Positions 24,532-34,690 of a stretch of 64,000 bases of DNA are shown in pieces. This DNA is from Dastarcus helophoroides (Eukaryota; Arthropoda; Insecta; Coleoptera; Bothrideridae). Made by a program: the position numbers and the translations under genes. The stretch covers positions 22,274,264 to 22,338,263 of the forward strand of contig CM053337.1 of the NCBI GenBank assembly GCA_028583605.1, given 5' to 3'. How positions within the stretch are numbered: the first letter of the stretch is position 1; each line of letters starts with the position of its first letter. The notes beneath the pieces were generated by a model that did not search any database, was not told where the DNA came from, and saw only the letters and a program-made list of their open reading frames with translations.

Positions 24532-27500
24532 TAAAGCTAGGGTTTCCTACAAAACGGCAACGTAAAAGAACGGCCGTTATTTGACCGCCGCTTTATGCCA
24601 TGCAGCGGTCGAGGACAGAACGGTCGCCTTGACGGTGAACATTGATGTAAAGTAAGAAAAGCGTTGCAGTAAAGTACGTCGGCCGAGACTAGGGCTGTAA
24701 AATTGTCACGATTTGAGCTGTATTGTTCTAATTTCCTATAATTTTTTTATTAGTCACAAACTATATTTATTTGTTGTTTTCCCTTTTAGTCGACAAAGAA
24801 ATTTTGAAACACGTGTCACTTCACTTTTAGTTGATGACAAAAATCATTTTTGATTTTAGTAGACAAGGTTATATTTTAGGGTGTTTTTTTTTTGGTTATA
24901 TTTAGAGGTTTTTTGATCGGCAACAATCATTTTTGGTCATGATGTTTTTTTAATTGGCAACGTAGTTGAAAACTAAAAATCTGTCTCATGAACGTATAAA
25001 ATATGTTGTTTTGCAAGACAAAATTTCTCTCTAAAATTGATAACCTCTAATGATTCACAACAGATTTGTTCTTATACTCTAATTGCATGTTTACAACCAT
25101 CAGAATCCCCGCAGGCCAAGGTGTTATTATTACCATAATTATTACATAATATTATTTACATTAACGAATCTGAGGTATTGAAAAAAGTTTCAAATAAAAA
25201 TTGTTCAGAATGTAATTTTGTAATGAACATGAATAAAAGCTAAAGATATCATATCCATATCTTTTCATTATAATGCAAAATTTCCCAAAAGAAGTATAAA
25301 TTTCATAAACATCCTTTATTTCTTGGTAAAAATTCCCCCCAGATTTTTTCCTAGAACGAAGTTTTCAATTAACATGTCCTTGAACATTTTTAATCAAAAT
25401 AAAAAAAAATCACGCTACTGATTTTTTTTTTCAAAATAGATAAGGTTTTCATTGATGCTTTTTATTCGTTAATAACAAATTTCTTCTTAACTTTTTTTGT
25501 CCGATGAATGGTTTTTGATAAAAAAAAATAAAATGAATTTCTTTGCATTTCAATGGGCCCTTGATATCCTTTTCTACAAAGTAACATGTCATTTTAAGAG
25601 AACTTTGGTCATTATGGATTATTAGGGAAAATTTATGTTAGATAACTTAGATATACATATTTTTTTTTAAATAAGTATTTTTAATAATTAATAAAGCCAT
25701 AGCATGAAATAAGTCAACATAATGATTGTTTAAAGGTAAATGATTTTTTAATGCAAAAGCATTTGCCACCTAAAAAATTCAAGAGAGAATTTTTACCAAG
25801 AAGTTAAGGTTGTTTATGAAATTGGTACTTGTATTTAAAAAACGCAGTGACTTGCCATTTTTTTCGTTAAGATTACTCAGGGAAATGATATTGCGGACGC
25901 CACTGATAGCAGTAGAACAAATATTTTACTCGCAGAAAATGCATTTTTATGCCCAGTTATTATCTACCAAAATTTTAAAAAATATTTCAAACGGTATTGA
26001 AGGAAAAATCGAATTTTTTCTTAATTTTTAGCACCCTGTATCTTAAAAATGAAGCGAAGGTATGCAGATATAAACTTTTTTTCTTAAAATCGTTCAAACA
26101 TTTTGCCCCTTCAGTTATGGCATTTTTTCGAAAACATCCTGTATAATCTAACTGCATGTTTATTGCCGTCAAAATCCCCGCAGGCAAAGGGACTATTGCT
26201 ATGGTAATTATTTCTAAATATTGTTTACATTACATTGAAATTCCTAGAGAAGACTAAGGTATTGACAAAATTTTCAACAAAAAATCCTTCAGAATGTAAT
26301 GTTGCAATAAACACGAATAAAAACTCTAAAGATGTCAATTTATAAACTGACATATACCCAGTGGCGGGTCGCGTATATGCATTGAGGAACTGCAGCATCG
26401 CTAATTCCGCTTTCAAGTTTTTTTTTTGAAGTGTTGGGTCTTTTTTAAAGACTTTTCATTAAAAACTTCTTTATTGAAATTTTAAATTTTCTCTGATTTC
26501 TTTTATAGGAACCTTATCTTTCTTTCATGTTAGAATCTTCTAAAATGTATTTTATTTTTAATTTTGATGAAAAACGCATTTTTAAAAACTAATTTTTGTA
26601 AAACTTTTGAAAAAGAAATCAATATTTCGAGCAAGAATTGAAATTTTGAAAAAAAAGGTTAAATTTCTCTAAGTGTCAAAATTTTGAGACAATAATGAAA
26701 ATTTCAAGCAAACAATATAAATCCAACTCTTCTCACATTTTGATATTTCTCTGCAAAAAAAATAATACCAAATCTTCGAGTTTTTATCCGATTTCGCAAT
26801 TTCCACTGTATTGTAGAAACATTTTTAATTTTTTCTAATATTTTGATTTTTTTGTTGAAAAAGTTTTTTGGAAAGTTTCTATTTTCCTAAATATATTATA
26901 TAAATAAATTTTCTGGAAATTTCTACTTTTCCAGCAAATTTGTTTTTAAAATTTTTTCTGGAAATTACAACTTCTCCCGATTTTTTATGATCCTCTAATT
27001 TGCTTTTAAAAATGTTAGGTTTTTTCACGGCGTTTTGACATTTCAAAGTTTATTTTATAATTTTGTTTAACAACTTTTGGAAAAAATTCTGACATTTTTA
27101 TAAAAATGTCAAGATTTTGGAAAGAATCGAAAAAATGTTAGGAAAATTTTCCATTGCTTCCGCATTTTGATATGTTTCTGAAAAAAAGTAATAACCGATG
27201 GATTACTTTCCTAAAATTTCGACTTTTTTGTACAGATATTTCAATTTTTTTCTCCAAATTTCGATTTTCTTTCTACGAAAATTGGAATCTTTCAAAATTT
27301 TGACCCTTTTCAGGATTTTGAAAAATTTGAAAATTTCCACTTTTGTTAAGAATTTCGTTCGGATGTTCCTAGAAATTTTGATTTTTTGTGAGAATTTTGA
27401 CTCTCCTCATATTTTAAATTTGTTTGCAAACTCAACCTCAAAAATTTCCGCATTTTACAATTTATTTTTTGAAATTCGACCGGTTTTCAAAAATTTGATT

Positions 27501-28130
27501 TGTTCTCTCAATTTTAACTTTTTTTGAAAATTTTGAAATTTACCAAAAACTCTGCTGTTTTGAAAACTTACGGCTTTATTAAAATATTTACTTTTTGTGA
27601 AAATTTAAACTTTTTTAAATGTTGAATTTTTCAAAATTTTGCCTTTTTGAAAATTCGATTTTTACTTTAAATTTGATTTTGCTCGAATTTTGATATTTTT
27701 TTTTGTTAATTTCGACTATTCTGATGCAAAGTTTTTTTCACAAAATTTGGAAATTTCGATTTTCCAAATTTCTTGAAAAATTTTGATATTTGATGATTTT
27801 CATTTTTTATTAAAAACTCTAATTACTTTTTAAATTTTTGATCTTTTTTCGAAGTTTTGACTTTTGAAAGTTACGACTTATTTTCGAAATTTCGGCTTTT
27901 CTTTAAATGTTGACTTTTGTTTGAAAATTTAGATTTGTTTGAAAATTTAGTTTTTTTTGAGAATTTCGTTTTTTTTTAAATCTGGACCTTTTTTAAAATT
28001 TCGTCCTGATTAAAAAATTTCAACCTTTATTAAAAATATCGACTTTTTTAAAACATTTTACAGTTTTTCAAAATGTTAACCATTAAAATTTTCGATTTTT
28101 TTTTTGAAACTTTCGACATTTCAAAATGTT

Positions 28131-28793
28131 ATTCTTCATGGTAGACCCTTATTGACCGGAAATATTATGAGTGAGTGAGTGAGTGCTTCTAACTACCAAA
28201 CTGAATAGATTTCAGCGGTTAGGAACAGTAGTCACCAAGAGCATGTAAGTTCAACCCACAAGTGTAGTTCAATGCCGGAAGGAGTATTAGCCCTCGGAGT
28301 AGTTGTTTCTTGTGGATTGGGCTTCAAATATTTAAATTTTGAACACAGTAAATTAATGATGAAACGTCTATTCATTTTAAAATTTCTTTATTTTTCTTTT
28401 TTATATTTAAAAAAAAAAAATTTATTTTTAAGTATTTCTTCCCCATTGTTCCCTTTCCATGTTATGCACTGCTGACGAGCTCAAATGAGAGCGAAACATC
28501 GATGTCCAGTGCTACAACCTCTTTTATGTATTTTTTTATATTTTCCTAATTTATCAAAAAAACAAAATTTTTATTTTTTCCATATCTAATTTTTGGTCTC
28601 CTATTTTTCATTATTCCTATTCTATGTAAAATAAACTAACCTTTTAATTTGTAAACTATCATGAAGTGACGTTTTCAATAAATTTAAATATCACGTAGTC
28701 GCATTTCAAAAACTGTTTATAAAATTGTCAACAAACCATAAAAATTTAAATATTTCCAACTGGGCCGAAGAAATGTTAAACAAATTGAAAAAA
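28131..28793 (+). mobile_element. Hammerhead-carrying retroposon, full copy
   Basis: The element is delimited by a perfect 15-bp direct repeat, ACATTTCAAAATGTT, at 28,116-28,130 and 28,794-28,808. The uninterrupted site is kept in the left arm of inverted repeat 1 at 16,659-16,673 (one mismatch). The 5' end reads ATTCTTCATGGTAGAC. A GTGA microsatellite follows near 28,170, then a GTTCAACCC string at 28,249-28,257 that fits a pol III B-box core. The ribozyme lies in the middle, and the 3' end is GGGCCGAAGAAATGTTAAAC followed by an A-rich tail. The long variable TSD, A-rich end and 5' truncation of a sister copy (50,604-50,758) point to target-primed reverse transcription. It encodes no recognisable protein, so it should be a SINE-like or Penelope-derived non-autonomous element. 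A-box evidence is weak. Confidence 0.85.
28466..28512 (+). ncRNA. Type I hammerhead ribozyme
   Basis: All conserved parts of a hammerhead are present in order. Stem I is GCACTG (28,466-28,471) pairing with CAGTGC (28,507-28,512). The core CTGACGA is at 28,472-28,478. Stem II is GCTC/GAGC with the loop AAATGA. GAAA is at 28,493-28,496. The short stem III, ACAT/ATGT, closes on two bases. Cleavage is expected after C28,506 in the GUC triplet. Every stem pair is Watson-Crick and no core base is missing. The very short stem III is typical of hammerheads carried by Penelope-like and other retroelements, which often act best as dimers. Activity is inferred, not shown. Confidence 0.9.
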
Positions 28794-28975
28794 ACATTTC
28801 AAAATGTTGTCTTGTTGAGCCAAAATTGTTTTAGAAAACCTAATTTTTAGCTTACCAAAGAAAGTGCCGACATTTTTTAATATTCAATAAATCCGTTTGT
28901 TACCCCCTCAGGACTTAAAAATGCATCCTGTTTCGAAATTTTTTTTTTAATTTTTCGAAAATTTCGACTTTTTAA

Positions 28976-30484
28976 ATGTTGCCTTGTTCGAGCAAAATTG
29001 TTTTTCAAAACCCATTTTTGCCTTGTAAAAAAACTTTTAAATTTCAATGTTCAGTTAAATATCCTTTTTCACCCCGCTTGGGGTTAACATTTTTTAAATC
29101 CATTAGGTACGTGTTTAGTGATTGCTTTCATGTGTGTGTGTGGAAAGTTTGAAAAAAAATTTTTAGAAAAGAACCCTGATATTTCTCTAAAAATGTTAAC
29201 ATTTTGGAAAAAAACGAAGAATTAAAAAAGAGTAATTTTCAATTTTGAGAAAAATATTGAATTTCAAGAAAAAATAAACCTTCTAAATTCCAACCTTTTT
29301 TGCGATTTGTCATTTCGTTAAAAAAAACTTACCACTATATTGTACAACAGAAGAAATTCTGAATCGAAATTTCCAATTTTTCTAGAACTGTTATTTTTAT
29401 TTGTTAAATTTATTCTTGGAATTGTCAAGTCTGTCAAATTTCGATAAAAAATAGATTGAAATTTAAAGATTAACCTCAAAATTTGGATAAAAGCAGACAA
29501 CATTTCTATAAAAAGTTGAAATTTGTTTTTTGGATATAAAATTTTTGAAAAAATAGCAATGTCGGAATCAATGAACAAAAACAATTTTTAAAAATAAATT
29601 AATTGTCATAAATATTCTCAAAATTTCGACTTTTAAAGTAGGACTTTTTAAAAATGAATCAACATTTCTAGAAAAGTCGAAATTTCGCAATTAAAAATAC
29701 TCAACATCTTAAAAAATTCACAATTTAATGTTCTAATTTAAATTTTTTCTAGTAATTTTTAAGTTCCCAGGGAAACTTCAAAGATCAAATATTTCAGCTT
29801 GAAGTCGATCCTTTGTAATTAAAATTCACATTTTGGAAAATGTATTTGTAATTAAACTACAAGTTTTTTGCGAAATTTGTTTCAAAACTTCGAACAATTT
29901 TAAAAATAGAAATTTTTTCTACTATTTCTTTAATTTTCAGTTTTAATTTGACATTTTTCTCAAAAAGTTGATATTTAAAAAGAAAAAAGATATCAGTTTT
30001 AAAAAATATATATTTCAAGTTCAGGAAAGTGTCTAAAAAACAGATAAAATTCCTTATTTAATCACAAAATTCCAATTTTTCCTCGAAACTTCGCATTTTT
30101 AAATTTTACTTAAGCTGAGATTTCTATTGAGAAGCAACAGAGGTGGTTTAGGTTATTAATTTTTTTTTAACTAATTTGCTTTTACACAATTTTAACGCAA
30201 ACGTCGTCGCCGCACCCCCTCTAGTTTTAGCTACGAGCCGCCCCTACATATACCTAATTAAATATGTTCTTAGTCCTCTACTTTAAAGATTATGATGTCT
30301 GTAAAATTTTAAAATTGTTTCAAAAAGTATGGAAATTTTACATCATATTGAAGAACAAATTGTATGTCATTTGGTATTTTCAAACTTTTTATTTAATAAA
30401 AATTGAATAATATAAAAGGGAGATACAATATTGTATAAAACATCTTGCATATGCACATAATAATAAAAAAGTTAAATAAATCAT
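28976..30484. other. Degenerate AT-rich sequence beside inverted repeat 1
   Basis: 28,976-29,100 is a diverged second copy of the outer end of the right arm (AAATGTTG-CTTGTT..AGC.AAATTGTTTT, ending in a CCCC/GGGG block). The rest is AAATTTCGAA-type low-complexity sequence. Near 30,230 a TACGAGCCGCCCCTACATATAC string resembles part of the arms near 18,378. No gene is supported. Confidence 0.5.
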
Positions 30485-30717
30485 AGTAGCTACATTCCAA
30501 CGTAAAATGGCAACGTAACGTATTAAATCGTGCTTACAGTATCCTCACCATATACAGCGGTCGCTTCGAAAGGGGGATCGACGTACTTTTTCGCAGCGGT
30601 AGCCCCTAACGTTCTGTAGGAAAACACTGCCTATTAGAAGCACGTGCACGGTTTTTGGTGACGTAACATTACGGTCGCTCTTTTACGTTACGGTTCTGTA
30701 GGAAGCCGTAGCTTTAC
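30485..30717. mobile_element. Small element with imperfect terminal inverted repeats
   Basis: About 233 bp, GC-richer than its flanks. The left end GTAGCTACATTCC-AACGTAAAA and the right end TTTTACGTTACGGTTCTGTA-GGAAGCCGTAGCTTTAC are related in inverted orientation. The right end also matches the inner tips of inverted repeat 1 (20.22, 23.28 and 24.53 kb). The internal AAGTACGTCG and GCGACCG strings are shared with those tips. A MITE is the best reading; its length excludes a transposase gene. Confidence 0.65.
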
Positions 30718-30869
30718 AGATATCAATGTTCTGAGTAAAATAAACTGAAAATCAGGTTGTTGGTTAGGCCACTTTTGCACTAGTCAACTAGTCAACAAGC
30801 CAGTGATCTGTTGTACAAATGGCTTGAATCGTTTGGCTTGTAGATGCTGCTGTTCCGTTAAGTGTACGC
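30718..30869. other. Unique sequence 3' of the candidate exon
   Basis: Contains the GGTTAGGCCACTTTTGCAC string shared with 20,364 and a short ACTAGTCAACTAGTCAAC duplication. No feature decides its role. Confidence 0.4.
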
Positions 30870-31184
30870 TCATATTCGAGCCTCACCCGTAAATCTTTTT
30901 CTCGTAAATGGCTCTCTAGGGCCGTGATTGAAATAATATTTCAATCGGCCCTCATTATCGTCGATTTCTCTTTGTGTTTTCGTTCCGCGGGCGATGCAGC
31001 AAACAAAAGCAAGCATCAAAACGGCAATGATAACCCCCCCGCAAATAAATGGGTGAGAAATGTATTTGTACAATTTCCAAAGTGGCATTATTATACAGCT
31101 GGTGAGAGCCAGATAGAAACAAATGCATTTCCATTTATAAACGCGGGGGTTATTAAAGCCGATATCGCGGGGCGTCGGGGCCAT
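30870..31184 (-). CDS. Candidate exon/small gene: two-helix membrane protein
   Basis: This is the only open frame in the window that reads like real protein. It has 104 codons, mixed codon use and far higher GC than its surroundings. Two hydrophobic helices are visible at about residues 20-36 and 46-65, with basic residues just outside each (K17, K19; K37, K40; R66, K69). That suggests a hairpin in a membrane with both ends on the cytosolic side. There are six cysteines in or beside the helices and a charged tail from about residue 66. No signal peptide is seen. The ATG is in a good context (AACATGG) and an in-frame TGA lies 12 bases upstream. Near the 3' end CGG|GTGAGG is a strong splice-donor match, so the exon may really stop at 30,887 (phase 1) rather than at the TGA. 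I do not recognise the family. The overlapping plus-strand frame at 30,924-31,229 is probably a shadow. Confidence 0.55.
   Translation of the reverse strand: MAPTPRDIGFNNPRVYKWKCICFYLALTSCIIMPLWKLYKYISHPFICGGVIIAVLMLAFVCCIARGTKTQREIDDNEGRLKYYFNHGPREPFTRKRFTGEARI
30919..30951. other. Palindrome inside the candidate exon
   Basis: GGGCCG, two unpaired bases, ATTGAAAT, three bases, ATTTCAAT and CGGCCC form a nearly perfect hairpin within codons 78-89 of the candidate exon. It could be coincidental, an RNA structure, or the mark of a decayed element. Confidence 0.6.
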
Positions 31185-31742
31185 TGTTCAGATCATTTCA
31201 AAAGGTTCAAAGGCTGCTTTTTCCATTAAGATCTCCCGATTGGGGGAATTCAATCGCCACCGCGGATATTACGATACACGATAAATAATTGTTTAGGGGA
31301 ATATCTCGACACGAATTCTCTTGCTTAAAATTCAAGCTGTCTGGCGATCGAAACATCTAAATAACGTTTCTCGGGCACTATTTTATTATTTGAAGGTGGG
31401 ATTAAACCTTCGAGATAACGAGCCTTATTTGTAAGAGATTAAAATTCCTAAAAATTACACGAGGAGTTATTAACACCCGAGTGAAAGAACTTCGGAAAAA
31501 GATGGATGGTTTACACGAAACGTTCGTGATTAGCTCAATGGAACATGGGCTGAAACAATTCTGTTTTATTCAGATTTAATGGCGCTTAGATGTTTACATT
31601 AATTTATGTCATAAATTTAATTAAGGGACTAAATTTAGAGAGACAACTCGTTTTGTTTACTGCAACGTCATGAACAGATCTCGTCTTTTTAACAACACAT
31701 AAACGTGTAACTGTGAAATAGTAAGATGCAAATGAAGAACAT
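31185..31742. other. Unique sequence upstream of the candidate exon
   Basis: Complex AT-rich sequence with GC-richer patches. If the exon is real this holds its 5' UTR, upstream intron or promoter. I see no clear TATA box or start-site motif and no repeat. Confidence 0.4.
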
Positions 31743-31913
31743 TGTTCAAAAATTGAAATACAAATCTTGTCCCCTGAAACCAGATGATAGCTTGGCTATC
31801 GAAACGTGTTGGAGCAACCTTTGTTGTGCTTTATAATCTTTCTTGGTTTCAGGGGACAAGATTTGTATTTCAATTTTTGAACATAACCAAGGACCAGTCC
31901 GTTCCACCAAGAA
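31743..31913. mobile_element. Foldback family A element with perfect 40-bp arms
   Basis: 31,743-31,782 and 31,844-31,883 are perfect inverted repeats of 40 bp (outer TGTTCAAAAATTGAAATAC, inner CCCCTGAAACCA). They surround a 61-bp centre with GATGATAGCTTGGCTATCG. The family end AACCAAGGACCAGTCCGTTC then continues to 31,913. The centre is a deletion derivative that lost the 5' part of the hammerhead-like core seen in sister copies. Confidence 0.9.
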
Positions 31914-32546
31914 AAAAAAATTGTTGGATCATAGAGCGTGTTTGTTCTTTTTGCTCATTGTTCATTGGAAGAAACAAATGTAGTGTAATATACGTGCAAT
32001 GTAACTTGCCAAAAAGACCGAACATTTTTTTAGAAATCTCAATTGTTCTCATTTTTTTTCAAATTTTAAATTTTTTTCGATAATTTCGAATCAAAACATA
32101 ATTTGTTTTCAAACTTTTCGATTTCTTCTTATAAGTTCTTTTATCTTCCTTTTCAGTTAATATTTTCAATTCATACTTTTTCTGTAAACTTGATTAAAAA
32201 TGAAATACTCAAGCCAAGAGCTAGCCGAACCTGCACAGTTAAGAGTTCCGCGCCAATAACTACAGCAAACAATCATTTATTTTTAGATTTACGCACTTTT
32301 TTCTACAATCAATCCAAATATTTATGCCACTAATAACTGGATAGAGGTTTATATGCAACTTGCATATGCATGCATATTTTGGAGCTGCTGCTACTTTAAT
32401 AAGATGTTGCCTAAATTAAAGTAATTATTTTTTGAAAATGTAGACTCCACAGGTAAAATTTTTATCCAATGAGCAGCAATACGATTGTTATCAAAATTAC
32501 GACGCCGGCTAGTGGAGTTCCAATCCCGAGACTGCTTATAAGCAAC
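31914..32546. other. AT-rich sequence without recognisable gene
   Basis: A mixture of degenerate TTTTCGA-type sequence and more complex stretches. A 76-codon plus-strand frame at 32,103-32,333 has no recognisable features. No gene is supported. Confidence 0.4.
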
Positions 32547-32600
32547 TAGCTGATGCCCGCGACTTCGTCCACGGAATTAAATGAATAATTTCCTTTGGTA
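32547..32600 (+). mobile_element. LINE-tail-like remnant
   Basis: AGCTGATGCCCGCGACTTCG followed by TCCACGG resembles a motif very common near the 3' ends of non-LTR retrotransposon remnants in arthropod genomes. Only the motif is preserved; the following sequence is unfamiliar. Family assignment is from memory and uncertain. Confidence 0.45.
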
Positions 32601-33267
32601 CAGTATTAAGTATCAATGACGAAATCAAATCATATGACGCTGATAAATTTATCTATGCTTCTGGATAAAGTATTTGTTTGAAAATATCTGGAATAGTCTT
32701 GCAGGATATAATGAACCCATTTCGTATCTTGGATTTTATAGAACCCAGTGGTGTAGCTAGGAACCAACAGGTCCTTGTACAAGAACTTTGATTTTGTCGA
32801 AATTTAAAAAGAGATGAAATTATTTTAAAAAATCGAAGTATTTAAAAAAAGTCGAAATTTGGAAAAAAAAATTCGAAAGAATTCGTAATTCTGAAAAAAA
32901 TGAAAACTTCAGGAGATAGTCAAAATGGTGATGGTGAAAGATGGAAATTTTCAAAAAAAAGTTGAAATTATGAAAAGAATTTGAAAATTTCAAAATATTA
33001 AAATTAAAAAATTTAAATTTAAAAATCCAACTTTTGAAAATTCAAATTTTTGAAATAAAATTCAAATTTATATTAAAGTCGAAACAGAAATATTGAAAAA
33101 AGTAGGTAAACGAAATTTGTGTCAATATTGTGACATTATTAAAAAATAAAGTTTTTCAAAACATTTAAAAATTTACAGAAAATTTTGCACATACATAAGT
33201 TAGAATCCTGAAAAAGGCGAGATTGTGAAAACGAGTTGAAATTTTGAAAATAAGTCGAAAAGTTCAA
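32601..33267. other. AT-rich sequence with first copy of a recurring block
   Basis: The block GGAACCAACAGGTCCTTGTA-CAAGAACT occurs at 32,759-32,787, and again near 33,605, 34,339 and 36,510 beside the TTTCAAAA arrays. The remainder is AAAATTTCGAA-type sequence. No gene is seen. Confidence 0.55.
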
Positions 33268-33600
33268 AAGAGCCAAAATTCAAAATTTCAAAATTTCAAA
33301 ATTTCAAAGTTTCAAAATTTCAAAATTTCAAAATTTCAAAATTTCAAAATTTCAAAATTTCAAAATTTCAAAATTTCAAAATTTCAAAATTTCAAAATTT
33401 CAAAATCTCAAAATTTCAAAATTTCAAAATTTCAAAATTTCAAAATTTCACAAATTCACAATTTCAAGATTTCAAAATTTCAAGATTTCAAAATTTCACA
33501 ATTTTAAAATTTCAAAATTCCAAGATTCAAAATTTCAAAATTCCAAGTTTCAAAATTTTAAAATTTCAAGATTCAAAATTCCAAGATTCAAAATTTCAGA
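33268..33600. repeat. 8-bp satellite (TTTCAAAA)n, array 1
   Basis: Long head-to-tail run of the octamer TTTCAAAA, nearly perfect at 33,300-33,440 and then mixed with AAGATT and CACAATT variants. The octamer stays open in all frames, giving periodic KFQNFKIS-type translations that are not genes. Confidence 0.95.
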
Positions 33601-33944
33601 AAAGGAACCAACAGGTCCTTGTACAAGAACTCTGATTTTGGTAATTTTAAACACATTATGAATTTTTTCAAAATTTCTTAACTTATTTAAAAATTTCAAC
33701 ATTTTATTTTTTATATGACTGAAAGAGTTGTTGAGAGTGAAAGAGTTGAAATTTTTAAAATAAGTCGAAAAGTTCAAAAGAACCAAAATTTTCGTAAAAC
33801 TTGATAATCGAAATTAAAAAAACTCAATAACCGTTAAAAAAGTGAAAATATTTTTAAAAAATAAAACAAAATCAATTGAGTTATTAACTGTCGAAACCTT
33901 CAAATGTAGTATTTGAAATTCTTTTAACATTCAGTATTCAACGT
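33601..33944. repeat. Spacer block between octamer arrays, copy 1
   Basis: Begins with GGAACCAACAGGTCCTTGTA and runs through GAGAGTGAAAGAGTTG, AATCAATTGAGTTATTAACTG and TTCAGTATTCAACGTTC. It is nearly identical to 34,336-34,690, so the block plus its array was duplicated with a period of about 735 bp. Confidence 0.85.
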
Positions 33945-34335
33945 TCAAATTTCACAAATTCAAAATTTCAAAATTTCAAAATTTTAAAATTTCAAAATTT
34001 CAAAATTCCAAGATTCCAAATTTCAAAATTTCAAAATTTCAAAATTTCAAAATTTCAAAATTTCAAAATTTCAAAATTTCAAAATTTCAAAATTTCAAAA
34101 TTTCAAAATTTCAAAATTTCAAAATTTCAAAATTTCAAAATTTCAAAATTTCAAAATTTCAAAATTTCAAAATTTCAAAATTTCACAAATTCACAATTTC
34201 AAGATTTCAAAATTTCAAGATTTCAAAATTTCACAATTTCAAAATTCCAAGATTCAAAATTTCAAGATTCCAAGTTTCAAAATTTTAAAATTTCAAGATT
34301 CAAAATTTCAAAATTCCAAGATTCAAAATTTCACA
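33945..34335. repeat. 8-bp satellite (TTTCAAAA)n, array 2
   Basis: Second long TTTCAAAA run, almost perfect over 34,020-34,180, ending with the same CACAAATTCACAATTTCAAG variants as array 1. Confidence 0.95.
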
Positions 34336-34690
34336 AAAGGAACCAACAGGTCCTTGTACAAGAACTCTGATTTTGGTAATTTTAAACACATTATGAATTT
34401 TTTCAAAATTACTTAACTTATTTAAAAATTTCAACATTTTATTTTTTATATAACTTTGAAAGAGTTGTTGAGAGTGAAAGAGTTGAAATTTTTAAAATAA
34501 ATCGAAAAGTTCAAAAGAACCAAAATTTTCGTAAAACTTTTCAATCGAAATTAAAAAAAGTCAATAACCCTTAAAAAAGTGAAAATATTTTTTAAAAATA
34601 AAACAAAATCAATTGAGTTATTTTAATAACTCAATTGATTTTGTCGAAACCTTCAAATGTAGTATTTGAAATTCTTTTAACATTCAGTAT
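34336..34690. repeat. Spacer block between octamer arrays, copy 2
   Basis: Duplicate of 33,601-33,944. It differs by a new perfect palindrome at 34,604-34,643. Confidence 0.85.
34604..34643. repeat. Perfect 40-bp palindrome
   Basis: CAAAATCAATTGAGTTATT at 34,604-34,622, two T bases, and the exact complement at 34,625-34,643. The paralogous block has only the left half followed by AACTG, so the right half is new and copied from the left. Confidence 0.9.

Larger units (their letters stand above)
24532..28975 (-). repeat. Inverted repeat 1, right arm (about 4.4 kb with insert)
   Basis: Reverse complement of 16,516-20,221. It begins TAAAGCTAGGGTTTCCTAC and ends near the CCCCCTCAGGACTTAAAAATG block at 28,905-28,925, with weaker similarity to about 28,975. 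The 663-bp retroposon at 28,131-28,793 interrupts it and is absent from the other arm. Identity between arms is high by eye, with scattered substitutions and a few small indels. Confidence 0.93.

Noticed and set aside
33244..33507. Frame of KFQNFKIS repeats
   Set aside because: A direct translation of the TTTCAAAA octamer, whose period makes an 8-residue repeat.
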